Shown piece after piece: positions 24,525-33,585 of a stretch of DNA of 64,000 nt. The notes under the pieces are model-generated. The model made no database searches, was not told the origin of the DNA, and was given only the letters and a program-made list of their open reading frames with translations. Each line of letters opens with the position of its first letter. Within the stretch, counting starts at the first letter, position 1. Source of the DNA: Actinomadura luteofluorescens (lineage in GTDB: Bacteria; Actinomycetota; Actinomycetes; Streptosporangiales; Streptosporangiaceae); assembly GCF_013409365.1 (NCBI RefSeq), contig NZ_JACCBA010000001.1:3100001-3164000 (forward strand), in the 5' to 3' direction. Made by a program: the position numbers and the translations under genes.

Positions 24525-24728
24525 TCATGCTGGGGAAAGGTTCGGCATGGAGTCGAGGATCGGGCCGTGCGTCTCCGGGTTGATCCCCGTCGAGCGGGCC
24601 GCGGTGGACGTGCCGTCGGGCAGATGCCCGACCTGCTTGTCGTAGTTGCCCGTCTGGTTGCCCTCGCGGACGCCCCGCGTGTGCGAGGGCTTGTCCGGAG
24701 AGACGTCGGGCTTCCCCACTCTGATCAT
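24525..24728 (-). CDS. Small conserved polar protein of the hydrogenase operon (67 aa)
   Basis: A 67-residue, highly polar protein with no membrane segment. Distinct segments are MIRVGKPDVSPDKPSHTRGV, REGNQTGNYDKQVGHLPDG and STGINPETHGPILDSMPNLSPA. The density of Gly, Pro, Asn and His suggests an extended peptide that binds a partner. The ATG overlaps the preceding stop codon and an AGGGG ribosome site lies upstream. The function is unknown. It is easily missed because of its size. Confidence 0.75.
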   Translation of the reverse strand: MIRVGKPDVSPDKPSHTRGVREGNQTGNYDKQVGHLPDGTSTAARSTGINPETHGPILDSMPNLSPA

Positions 24729-25381
24729 CGTGTTCCCCTCATCTCCTCGGTGGCCGCCTGGGCCGTCCTCAACTCGGTGAAGAACGCGCCGATGTGATGC
24801 CAGACCGCCTCGCCGCCGGTGAAGCCCGTCCAGTGCTCGCGCAGCAGCGCGGTGAGGCGGTAGCAGTCGTCGATCGGGAGGATCCAGTGCTCGGCCGCGT
24901 CCCGCGCCCGGTGCACGACGAGCGCCTCCACGTCCGGGCGCAGCTCCGCCAGGAAGGGGTTGGCCTCGGCCAGGCGCCGCCAGCTCCCGGCGTGGACGTC
25001 CGCGTGCAGCGCCCCCGCCGGGCTGGGATAGCGGGCCGTGACCTCGCCCGTCCCGGAGACGGAGAAGAAGGCGAGGTCGACCGGGATGCCGAGACCGGCC
25101 CAGAGCGGGCCGTCCAGGCGGAAGCCGGTCAGCTCGCGCCGCCGGTCCGGGATCAGCCGGTAGTGGCGTCCGCCCGCCGCCTGGCCGTCGAACAGGACGC
25201 TGCACGCCCCGCACGCGCACAGCAGCTCGCCCTTCTCCAGGTCGAGCAGGTGCCGGTGCGCGTCGTGCAGCGGTGCGGCGCACAGCTCGCACCGCTCCGC
25301 GGCCCCGGCCGGCGGCGGCACCGGGCGAGGCGGAGCCGAGGCCAGCGCGGCCAGCCTCGGCGTGCGGAGCTCCGGCGTCAT
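24725..25381 (-). CDS. Conserved hydrogenase-operon protein with zinc-ribbon-like Cys cluster (possibly DUF5947)
   Basis: A 218-residue protein. Residues about 32-70 hold a CxxC pair (ERCELC) and a CxCxxC group (LLCACGACSVLF), typical of a zinc ribbon or rubredoxin-like metal site. The rest includes FRLDGPLWAGLGIPVDLAFF and WILPIDDCYRLTALLREHW. I recall this family as DUF5947 of group 1h hydrogenase operons, unverified. It overlaps both neighbouring genes by 4 bases. A rubredoxin-like role in electron transfer or maturation is possible. Confidence 0.78.
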   Translation of the reverse strand: MTPELRTPRLAALASAPPRPVPPPAGAAERCELCAAPLHDAHRHLLDLEKGELLCACGACSVLFDGQAAGGRHYRLIPDRRRELTGFRLDGPLWAGLGIPVDLAFFSVSGTGEVTARYPSPAGALHADVHAGSWRRLAEANPFLAELRPDVEALVVHRARDAAEHWILPIDDCYRLTALLREHWTGFTGGEAVWHHIGAFFTELRTAQAATEEMRGTR

Positions 25382-25863
25382 GCGCGGCTCCGCACCTGGT
25401 CCAGGGTGATCAGCACCTTCTCCGGCGCGGGCGCCTCGATCTCGACCCGCTCCAGTTCCGGCGCCGCGGCGAGGGCCGCCCGCTCCACGGCGTCCAGCAC
25501 CGGGCGCGGCGCGGCGGCGCGCCCCTCGGTCGCGACCCGCAGCCGCACCGCGTCCCCGTCGGTCCCGGTCAGCTCCACGGTCGTGCGGTGCTTGGCCAGG
25601 AACCCCTCCAGCGCGGCGAGGGCCCGCCGGACCCGCGCCTCCGGCGCCTCGGGGTGCAGGCCGTGCATGGCCAGCAGGTGGCCGACCAGCTCGTCGCCGG
25701 CCAGCGTCGAGGCGTCCGAGCAGAGCCGCACGACCCGCCCGAGGGCCTCCCCGTACAGCTCCACCAGCGCCTGGACGGCCTGGTGCCCCCCGGGGTCGAG
25801 CCCGTCGAGCAGCCCTTCGAGGCGCTGGACGTGCTCGCGGACGCGCTCGTCGTCCCAGCCCAT
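25378..25863 (-). CDS. NifU C-terminal-domain-like protein without the CxxC motif
   Basis: A 161-residue protein. The C-terminal part (RVRRALAALEGFLAKHRTTVELTGTDGDAVRLRVATEG and APEKVLITLDQV) has the alpha/beta pattern of the NifU C-terminal domain, which normally carries a CxxC Fe-S scaffold. Here no CxxC is present; the only Cys is in VRLCSDAS within the helical N-terminal half. The protein may therefore bind a partner rather than scaffold a cluster. The ATG overlaps the stop codon of the large-subunit gene by one base. Confidence 0.75.
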   Translation of the reverse strand: MGWDDERVREHVQRLEGLLDGLDPGGHQAVQALVELYGEALGRVVRLCSDASTLAGDELVGHLLAMHGLHPEAPEARVRRALAALEGFLAKHRTTVELTGTDGDAVRLRVATEGRAAAPRPVLDAVERAALAAAPELERVEIEAPAPEKVLITLDQVRSRA

Positions 25864-27668
25864 CAGTGGCCTTCCTGCGCGCCGAACATCGGGGAGTGCC
25901 GCTTCTCGATCGTCCGGCCATTGCCGACGTACATGTGCACGCCGCACGGCAGGCACGGGTCGAAGCTGCGGACCGTCCGCATGATGTCGATGCCCTTGAA
26001 GTCGTCCGGGCCGTTCTCCTCGAAGATCGGCTGGTCCTGGACGGCGTCCTCGTACGGGCCGGGCGTGCCGTAGGAGTCGCGCGGGCTGGCGTTCCACGGC
26101 GTCGGCGGGTACGGGTGGTAGTTGGCGATCTTGCCGTCGCGGATGACGAGGTGGTGCGACAGCACGCCGCGGACCGCCTCGTGGAACCCGCACCCGATCG
26201 CCTCGTCCGGGACGTCGAAGTCGGTGAACACCTTCGTCCGCCCGGACCGGACCTCGTCGAGGGCCTTCTCGGCGAAGTGCAGCGCCATCCCCGCCGCGTA
26301 GGCGATGAAGTAGGCGCGGGCCCGGTCGCGCTCGATCGTGTTGGCGTACTGCGGCGGCTTCCACTCCAGGTTGACCTCCGGCATGCCGGGGGTCTTCGGC
26401 AGGTCGATCTGCACGCTGTGCCCTGTGGAGCGGACGTACGGGGTGTCCACCTCGCCGGCCAGCGCGGTCGCCCACAGCCGGGCGAGCGGCCCGCCGCCGG
26501 TGTCGAGCGCGAGGTGGTCGCCGGTCTCGGGGTGGCGCCAGCGCGGGCTCATCACCCAGCTGTACTTGCCGCCGTCGAGGTCGCGCTTCTGCGGGTTCGG
26601 CAGCGTCGTCTGGTTCCAGGGGTGCCGCTGGTCGATCGGGTTGCCGAGCGGGTCCTCCTTGACGAAGGTCTCCTCGTTGGCCCAGTCGTCGTAGTAGGAG
26701 CTGCCGAGCAGGATCCGCATGCCGAGGTTGATGTCGACGAGGTCCGTCGTGACGAGCTGCCCGTCCACGACGACGCCCGGGGTGACGTAGGCGGCCCGCC
26801 CCCACTCCGACATGTGCCGGTAGTCGTAGTCGCACACGTCCGGGTTCTGGAAGGCGCCCCAGCAGCCGAGCAGCGTCCGCCGCCGGCCCACCTGGTCGTA
26901 GCCGGGCAGCGCCTCCAGGAAGAAGTCGAAGATGTCGTCGTTCATCGCGACGGCCCGCTTGACGAAGTCGAGGCAGCGCGTCAGCCGGACGAGGTAGTCG
27001 GTGAACACCTGCGGCGTCGCGACCGTCCCCACGCCGCCCGGGTACAGCGTGGACGGGTGGACGTGGCGCCCCTCCATCAGGCAGATCATCTCGCGGGTGA
27101 TGCGGCTGAGCTGGAGGGCCTCCTTGTAGACCGAGCCCTCGAACGGGTTGAACGCCGACATGATGTCGGCGATCTTGCGGAAGCCGTGCACGGAGCCGCG
27201 GGGCGCGTCGGTGTTCTTGGCCGTGGCGAGCAGGCCCGGGTTCGTCTCGGCGACCATCCGCTCGCAGAAGTCGACGAAGACCAGGTTGTCCTGGAACAGC
27301 GTGTGGTCGAACATGTACTCGGCGGCCTCGCCGAGGTTGACGATCCACTCGGCGAGCGGCGGCGGCTTGATCCCGTAGGCCATGTTCTGGGCGTAGATGG
27401 AGCAGACCGCGTGGTTGTCGCCGCAGATGCCGCAGATCCGGCTGGTGATGAAGTGCGCGTCGCGCGGGTCCTTGCCCTTCATGAACACGCTGTAGCCGCG
27501 GAAGATGGACGAGGTGCTCCGGCACTCGGCCACCCGCCCGTTCGCGAAGTCGATCTTGGTGTAGATGCCGAGGTTGCCGACGATCCGGGTGATCGGGTCG
27601 AACGCCACCTCGACGAGTCCCGCCTGCGTGGCGGCCCGTTCGCCTCGCGCCTGCGTCCCCTGCTTCAT
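25863..27668 (-). CDS. hhyL: [NiFe] hydrogenase large subunit, group 1h (actinobacterial type)
   Basis: A 601-residue catalytic subunit that oxidises H2. The Ni-Fe ligands are in L1 (SRICGICGDNH, Cys79 and Cys82) and L2 (DPCLPCGVH, Cys572 and Cys575). After His578 a 23-residue tail remains, which should be removed by the maturation protease encoded at 22048-22824. The L1 and L2 forms match the high-affinity group 1h enzymes that scavenge atmospheric H2 in actinobacteria and in Ralstonia eutropha. It is separated from the small-subunit gene by 156 bases containing a strong hairpin. Confidence 0.95.
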   Translation of the reverse strand: MKQGTQARGERAATQAGLVEVAFDPITRIVGNLGIYTKIDFANGRVAECRSTSSIFRGYSVFMKGKDPRDAHFITSRICGICGDNHAVCSIYAQNMAYGIKPPPLAEWIVNLGEAAEYMFDHTLFQDNLVFVDFCERMVAETNPGLLATAKNTDAPRGSVHGFRKIADIMSAFNPFEGSVYKEALQLSRITREMICLMEGRHVHPSTLYPGGVGTVATPQVFTDYLVRLTRCLDFVKRAVAMNDDIFDFFLEALPGYDQVGRRRTLLGCWGAFQNPDVCDYDYRHMSEWGRAAYVTPGVVVDGQLVTTDLVDINLGMRILLGSSYYDDWANEETFVKEDPLGNPIDQRHPWNQTTLPNPQKRDLDGGKYSWVMSPRWRHPETGDHLALDTGGGPLARLWATALAGEVDTPYVRSTGHSVQIDLPKTPGMPEVNLEWKPPQYANTIERDRARAYFIAYAAGMALHFAEKALDEVRSGRTKVFTDFDVPDEAIGCGFHEAVRGVLSHHLVIRDGKIANYHPYPPTPWNASPRDSYGTPGPYEDAVQDQPIFEENGPDDFKGIDIMRTVRSFDPCLPCGVHMYVGNGRTIEKRHSPMFGAQEGH

Positions 27669-27749
27669 GACTCGCCCCGCTCCATGACTCGCCCCTGTTC
27701 CCTCGCCCGGCCGCCGTCCCTCGGCGCGGCCGTTCTGCGTCCGTGTCTG

Positions 27750-27788
27750 TCCTGGTCAGGCCCTGCGTCTCTCCTGGTCAGGCCCTGC
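27750..27788. repeat. 17-bp direct repeat between the hydrogenase subunit genes
   Basis: TCCTGGTCAGGCCCTGC is present twice, at 27750-27766 and 27772-27788, in the intercistronic gap. It directly adjoins the hairpin at 27788-27817. Confidence 0.8.
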
Positions 27789-27817
27789 CGCGCCGGTGGG
27801 GCGGCCCACCGGCGCGG
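27788..27817 (-). promoter_or_regulatory. Intercistronic hairpin between hhyS and hhyL
   Basis: CCGCGCCGGTGGG and CCCACCGGCGCGG form a perfect 13-bp stem around a 4-base loop, 8 bases after the hhyS stop codon. There is no T-tract, so it is more likely an mRNA stabiliser, processing site or partial attenuator than a full terminator, because the large-subunit gene must be read through. Confidence 0.65.
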
Positions 27818-27824
27818 CCGTCGC

Positions 27825-28874
27825 TCACTGGTGCGGCCAGCGGGGCTGGTAGCCGCTGGTCAGCCTCTCCCGGTTGTGGCGCCACTTCGGCTCCCGGTTC
27901 GCGCTCTTGTTGGTGATCGACCGCATCTTCCGGATGAACGGCCCGTAGGACCGCAGCAGCGTCGTGGACAGGCTCGCCCCGGGCGGCTCGTCCATGAACG
28001 GCATGAACTTGTCCGGGAAGCCGGGCATGGTGCAGCCGATGCAGATGCCGCCCACGTTGGGGCAGCCGCCGACGCCGTCCATCCAGCCGCGCTTGGTGAC
28101 GTTGCAGTTCACGACCGGGCCCCAGCATCCGATCTTCACCTGGCACTTCGGCGAGTTGTAGTCGCGCGCGAAGTCGGCCTGCTCGTAGTAGGCGGCGCGG
28201 TCGCAGCCCTCGTGCACGGTCTTGCCGAACAGCCACGTCGGGCGCAGCTTGTCGTCCAGCGGGATGACCGGCGCCTGCCCGGCGGCCTGGTGCAGCACCC
28301 AGAGCAGCGTCTCCATGAAGTTGTCCGGCTGGACGGGGCACCCCGGCACGTTCACGATCGGCAGCCCTCCCGCGGAGCGGAAGTCCCAGCCGAGGTAGTC
28401 GGCGAGGCCCATGCAGCCCGTCGGGTTGCCCGCCATGGCGTGGATGCCGCCGTAGGTCGCGCACGTCCCGATCGCCACGACCGCCCAGGCCTTCGGCGCG
28501 AGCCGGTCGATCCACGTGTTCAGCGTGATCGGCTCGCCGGTCTCGGGGTCGTTGCCCATGGACGTCCAGTAGCCCTCCCCGTTGATGTTCTCGTTGGGGA
28601 TCGAGCCCTCGACGACGAGGACGAAGGGTGCCAGCTCGCCGCGCGCGGCCTGCCGGAACGCCTCCATGAACTCGTCGCCGTTCTCGTAGGCGAGCACCTT
28701 GTTGTGCAGGTGGACCTTCGGCAGGCCCGGTATCGCGCCGAGGACGACGTCCTCGATGCTCGGCAGCGAGGCCGCGGTCACCGAGACCGTGTCCCCGTCG
28801 CAGCTCATTCCCTCGGACGTCCACAGAATGTGGATCTCGTCCGTCAGCGGTTGCGCCGGAGCCGCGCTCGTCAT
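27825..28874 (-). CDS. hhyS: [NiFe] hydrogenase small subunit, group 1h
   Basis: A 349-residue electron-transfer subunit with three Fe-S clusters. In the proximal site one Cys of the usual CxGC is replaced by Asp: SCDGDT, Cys25 and Asp28, with Cys138 and Cys179 as partners. This matches the 3Cys/1Asp proximal cluster reported for the Ralstonia actinobacterial-type enzyme. Distal ligands are His221, Cys224, Cys244 and Cys250; medial candidates are Cys257, Cys271, Cys278 and Cys281. There is no Tat signal peptide and no C-terminal membrane helix, so the protein should be cytoplasmic or peripherally bound. ATG 28874 has a GGGGGAAG ribosome site and starts the large operon. Confidence 0.95.
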   Translation of the reverse strand: MTSAAPAQPLTDEIHILWTSEGMSCDGDTVSVTAASLPSIEDVVLGAIPGLPKVHLHNKVLAYENGDEFMEAFRQAARGELAPFVLVVEGSIPNENINGEGYWTSMGNDPETGEPITLNTWIDRLAPKAWAVVAIGTCATYGGIHAMAGNPTGCMGLADYLGWDFRSAGGLPIVNVPGCPVQPDNFMETLLWVLHQAAGQAPVIPLDDKLRPTWLFGKTVHEGCDRAAYYEQADFARDYNSPKCQVKIGCWGPVVNCNVTKRGWMDGVGGCPNVGGICIGCTMPGFPDKFMPFMDEPPGASLSTTLLRSYGPFIRKMRSITNKSANREPKWRHNRERLTSGYQPRWPHQ

Positions 28875-29055
28875 CGCTTCCCCCCTCGACCGGCTGAAGG
28901 TCATCACCCATGCGGTTGCCCTGCGGGAACGGCGCGAAACACCGCCCGAAAAGCCCCTCAAGCCGTTTCCCCGATTCGGTAAACACACCGTTTGAGCTGG
29001 GAAGATCGGGGCAGCAGAACGGCGCTGGGACAATGGAAGCGGGCCGGGAGGGCGC

Positions 29056-29394
29056 GTGCACGAATTGGCCGTGACGGAGAGCGTCATCGCGGCAATTTCC
29101 ACCCAATTGCCCGATTCGCGGGTGGTGGTGGTCCACCTCGAAATAGGGAGACTTTCCGGAGTCATGCCGGACGCGGTGCGATTCTGCTTCGAACTGGCCG
29201 GCGAGGGGACGTGCGTCGAGGGCGCGCGGCTCGACATCACCGAGCCGGAGGGCGTCGGCGACTGCGCCGCCTGCGGGGTCTCGTTCCCCGCGCGCGACCC
29301 GCTCGCGATGTGCCCGTGCGGCAGCGCCGACGTGGTGATCAGCGGCGGCGCCGACCTGACGATCAAAGCGGTGGAGGTCGCCGACGATGTGTGA
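29056..29394 (+). CDS. hypA: Hydrogenase nickel-insertion protein HypA
   Basis: A 112-residue Ni/Zn protein. After the GTG start, MHELAVTESV supplies the Ni-binding His2-Glu3. The zinc site is atypical: Cys70-x2-Cys73 and then Cys86-x-Cys88 (MCPCGS) instead of two CxxC pairs. It diverges from the hydrogenase structural operon; the 181-base gap should hold both promoters. It overlaps hypB by 8 bases. Confidence 0.94.
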   Translation: MHELAVTESVIAAISTQLPDSRVVVVHLEIGRLSGVMPDAVRFCFELAGEGTCVEGARLDITEPEGVGDCAACGVSFPARDPLAMCPCGSADVVISGGADLTIKAVEVADDV

Positions 29395-30181
29395 GACCTG
29401 CGGCTGCGACGGCGAGGACGCCGCGCGCCTGACGACCCTGACGGCCCCAGGGGACGGCCCCGGCCACGCCGCCGGGCGCATCCACGTCCACGACCCGGTC
29501 CCCGGGCATGGGCATGGGCACGAGGACGGGCACGTCGTGACGCTGGGCCAGAAGGTGCTGGCCCGCAACGACGACCTGGCCGGCCGGAACCGGGCGTGGC
29601 TGGCCGAACGCGGCATCGCCGCGCTCAACGTGATGAGCTCCCCCGGTTCGGGGAAGACGACGCTGCTGGAGCGCACCGTCGCCGACCTGAGCCGGGACCG
29701 CCCGATCTCGGTGATCGAGGGCGACCAGGAGACGCTGCTGGACGCGCGGCGCCTCGCCGCCGCCGGGGCCCGGACCGTCCAGGTCAACACGGGCGCCGGC
29801 TGCCACCTCGACGCCGCGATGGTGGCCGGCGCGCTGGCCGCGCTGGCCCCGCCGGACGGATCCACGGTGTTCGTCGAGAACGTCGGCAACCTCGTCTGCC
29901 CGGCGCTGTTCGACCTCGGCGAGCGGGCCCGCGTCGTGCTCATGTCCGTCACCGAGGGCGACGACAAGCCGCTGAAGTACCCGCACATGTTCCGCGGCGC
30001 GGACGTCCTGCTGCTCAACAAGACCGACCTGCTGCCGCACGTCGACTTCGACGTGGACGCCTGCCGGGACGCGGCCCGCCGGCTGTGCCCCGGGCTGCGC
30101 GTGCTGCCCGTCTCGGCGACCCGCGGCGACGGCCTGGACGCCTGGTACGACTGGCTCGACGAGGCGACGGCAGGGCCTTGA
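29387..30181 (+). CDS. hypB: Hydrogenase nickel-incorporation GTPase HypB
   Basis: A 264-residue GTPase that drives nickel delivery with HypA. The N-terminus has the high-affinity nickel motif CETCGC (Cys2, Cys5, Cys7) followed by a His-rich stretch (RIHVHDPVPGHGHGHEDGH) for nickel storage. The G domain shows the P-loop SSPGSGKTTLLE, IEGDQETLLDA, NTGAGCHLDA and the NKTDLLP base-recognition motif. It has full length and is intact. Confidence 0.96.
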   Translation: MCETCGCDGEDAARLTTLTAPGDGPGHAAGRIHVHDPVPGHGHGHEDGHVVTLGQKVLARNDDLAGRNRAWLAERGIAALNVMSSPGSGKTTLLERTVADLSRDRPISVIEGDQETLLDARRLAAAGARTVQVNTGAGCHLDAAMVAGALAALAPPDGSTVFVENVGNLVCPALFDLGERARVVLMSVTEGDDKPLKYPHMFRGADVLLLNKTDLLPHVDFDVDACRDAARRLCPGLRVLPVSATRGDGLDAWYDWLDEATAGP

Positions 30182-30237
30182 CCTGGAGCGCGCTCCAGCA
30201 CCTAGCCTTCTGCGCGAGCGACTGACGAGGAGCACGC

Positions 30238-31275
<1,038 letters not shown>

Positions 31276-31283
31276 CGCGGGTC

Positions 31284-31311
31284 CGGCCCCGGCGCCGCGG
31301 CGCCGGGGCCG
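31284..31311. terminator. Bidirectional terminator hairpin
   Basis: A perfect 28-base palindrome with arms CGGCCCCGGCGCCG and CGGCGCCGGGGCCG, between the convergent aldo-keto reductase and acyl-CoA dehydrogenase genes. It is strongly G+C-rich without a T-tract, as is common in high-GC actinomycetes. Confidence 0.7.
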
Positions 31312-31318
31312 TGCCGTC

Positions 31319-33469
31319 CTAGCGGATCAGCGGGTCGCGGGGCAGGCCGAGGATGCGCTCGGCGATCTGGTTGCGGGTGATCTCGGAGGTGCCGCCCGCG
31401 ATGGACATGCCGCGCGACCCGAGGCGCATCAGGCCCGCGAACTGGCCGAGGCCGTCGGTGAACGCGACCTGCGGCCCGGCGAACTCGGCGAGGAGCGCGG
31501 CGGTGGCGTGGCCGTGCTCGGCGAGGACGAGCTTGGTGATGTTGCCCTCGGGGCCCGGCTCGCCGCCCGCGACCGCGCGCTCGGCCGACCGCAGGTTGAG
31601 CAGGCGCAGCGCCTGCTCCTCGGCGGCGTACGCGCCGACGCGCTCGGCCGCCGCCGGAACGCGGTCGCCGTGCTCGGCGTAGAGCCGGAACACGTCGGGT
31701 CCCGGCGGGCCGCCGACACCACCGCCGATGCTGACCCGCTCGTTGCCGAGGGTGGCGCGGGCGACCGTCCAGCCCTGGTTGGGGGCTCCGACGACGTCGG
31801 CGTCCGGGACGAACACGTCGGAGAAGAACACCTCGTTGAAGTCGGAGGTCCCGGTCGTCTGGCGCAGCGGCCGGACCTCCACGCCCGGGTGGTGCATGTC
31901 GACGACGACCATCGTGACCCCGGAGTGCTTCGGCGCGTCGGGGTCGGTGCGGACGGTGGCGAAGCCCCAGCGGCAGTACTGGGCGCCGCTCGTCCACACC
32001 TTCTGGCCGTTGACGAGCCAGCCGCCGTCCACCTTCACGGCGCGGGTCCTGACGGCGGCCGCGTCCGACCCGGCCTCGGGCTCGCTGAACAGCTGGCACC
32101 AGACCTCCTCGCCGGTGAGCGCGGGGCGCACCCACCGGTCGATCTGGTCCTGCGTGCCGTGCTGGACGAGCGTGAGGATCACCCAGCCGGTGATGCCGAG
32201 CTGCGGGCGCTTCACGCCCGCCGCGCGGAACTCGTCCTCGATGACCAGTTGCAGCCCGGCGCTCGCCGCCACGCCCCAGGGGCGCGGCCAGTGCGGCTGG
32301 ACGTAGCCGGTCTCGATCAGCCTCTCGCGCTGCTCGGCCTCGGGCAGCGCGGCGATCTCCCGGGCCAGCGCCCGGATCTCCGCGCGCCGCGCCTCGGCCT
32401 CGGGCGGCAGGTCGAGGCTCGCCTCCCGGGCGACCCCGGCCGCCCGCAGCCGGGTCACGTCCCGCTCCGCGGCGTGCGGCCCGGCGACGGCCTCCAGCGT
32501 CGCGGCGCGGCGCAGCAGCAGGTGCGCGTCGTGCTCCCAGGTGAAGCCGATGCCGCCGTGCACCTGGATGTTCAGGCCCGCGTTGGAGGTGAAGGCGGGC
32601 AGGGCCAGCGCCGCCGCCACGGCCGCGGCCAGCTCGAACTGGTCGGGCGGGCCGGACGCGGCCCGCGCCGCGTCCCACACCGCGGCCGTGGCCAGCTCCG
32701 CGGCGACGAGCATGTTCGCGCAGTGGTGCTTGACGGCCTGGAACGTCGCGATCGGCCGCCCGAACTGCTGCCGCACCTTGGCGTACGCGGTGGCGGTCTC
32801 GACGCACTCCAGCGCGCCGCCGACCGCCTCGGCCGACATCAGCGTCCGGGCGACGGCGGTCGCGCGGGCGCGGGCCCCGGCGAGCACCTCCACGGCGGCG
32901 CCGTCCAGCCGCACGCGGGCGGAGCGGCGGGACGGGTCCAGGTTGCCGGGCACCTCGACCGCGACGCCCGGCGCGTCGGCCCGCACGACGACCATGTCGT
33001 CGCCGGCGGGCAGGACGAGCAGTTCCGCGAGGCCGCCGCCCAGCACGACGCCCGCGTCCCCGGTCGCGGCGCCGCCGGTCACGGTGAGCGCGCCGTCCAG
33101 CCCGAGGGCCGCCGGGGTCGCGCCCGACGCGAGGCCGGGCAGGAGGCGGGCCCGCCGCTCCCCGTCGCCCGACGCGGCGAGGACGGCGGACGCGATCATC
33201 GTCGGCAGCATCGGGCCGGGCGCGGCGGCGCGGCCGAGCTCCTCGGCGACCACGACCAGCTCCGGCAGGCCCGCTCCCCCGCCGCCGTGCTCCTCGGGAA
33301 GGTGCAGGCCGAGCAGTCCCAGCGCGGCGAACTCCGCCCAGAAGGCGGGCAGGGTCTCCTTCTCGGCGTCCAGCAGCGCGCGGTTCGCCGCCCGCGCCTC
33401 CTGGTCGCGCAGGAACGAGCGCGCCGTCCGTGCCAGCTCGCGGTGTTCGTCGCTGATGGCGATCGCCAT
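31319..33469 (-). CDS. Fused double-domain acyl-CoA dehydrogenase
   Basis: A 716-residue protein with two complete acyl-CoA dehydrogenase modules. The N-terminal module (to about 370) contains QFGRPIATFQAVKHHCANM and QVHGGIGFTWEHDAHLLLRRA. The C-terminal module starts near YVQPHWPRPWG and contains CQLFSEPEAGSDAAAVRTRA, GQKVWTSGAQYCRWGF and ITRNQIAERILGLP. The arrangement resembles heteromeric actinobacterial FadE pairs that act on steroid side chains, here fused. ATG 33469 follows a GGAGGGG site. The substrate is not predictable. Confidence 0.88.
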   Translation of the reverse strand: MAIAISDEHRELARTARSFLRDQEARAANRALLDAEKETLPAFWAEFAALGLLGLHLPEEHGGGGAGLPELVVVAEELGRAAAPGPMLPTMIASAVLAASGDGERRARLLPGLASGATPAALGLDGALTVTGGAATGDAGVVLGGGLAELLVLPAGDDMVVVRADAPGVAVEVPGNLDPSRRSARVRLDGAAVEVLAGARARATAVARTLMSAEAVGGALECVETATAYAKVRQQFGRPIATFQAVKHHCANMLVAAELATAAVWDAARAASGPPDQFELAAAVAAALALPAFTSNAGLNIQVHGGIGFTWEHDAHLLLRRAATLEAVAGPHAAERDVTRLRAAGVAREASLDLPPEAEARRAEIRALAREIAALPEAEQRERLIETGYVQPHWPRPWGVAASAGLQLVIEDEFRAAGVKRPQLGITGWVILTLVQHGTQDQIDRWVRPALTGEEVWCQLFSEPEAGSDAAAVRTRAVKVDGGWLVNGQKVWTSGAQYCRWGFATVRTDPDAPKHSGVTMVVVDMHHPGVEVRPLRQTTGTSDFNEVFFSDVFVPDADVVGAPNQGWTVARATLGNERVSIGGGVGGPPGPDVFRLYAEHGDRVPAAAERVGAYAAEEQALRLLNLRSAERAVAGGEPGPEGNITKLVLAEHGHATAALLAEFAGPQVAFTDGLGQFAGLMRLGSRGMSIAGGTSEITRNQIAERILGLPRDPLIR

Positions 33470-33585
33470 GGCCCCTCCAGGCTTCCGTCCTGTCCAGAAC
33501 ACCAGAATGGCATTCGGTTACCGTCCGGGGCGAGGGGGTGGGCCCTGTCGATCGCTTTCCCGCACGCCGCGTCCGGGAACCGGGG

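Noticed and set aside
25866..28982. A 1038-codon open frame on the + strand across the hydrogenase subunits
   Set aside because: It is the antisense shadow of hhyL and hhyS; its translation is Arg/Val/His-rich without any domain, while the minus strand encodes textbook hydrogenase motifs.
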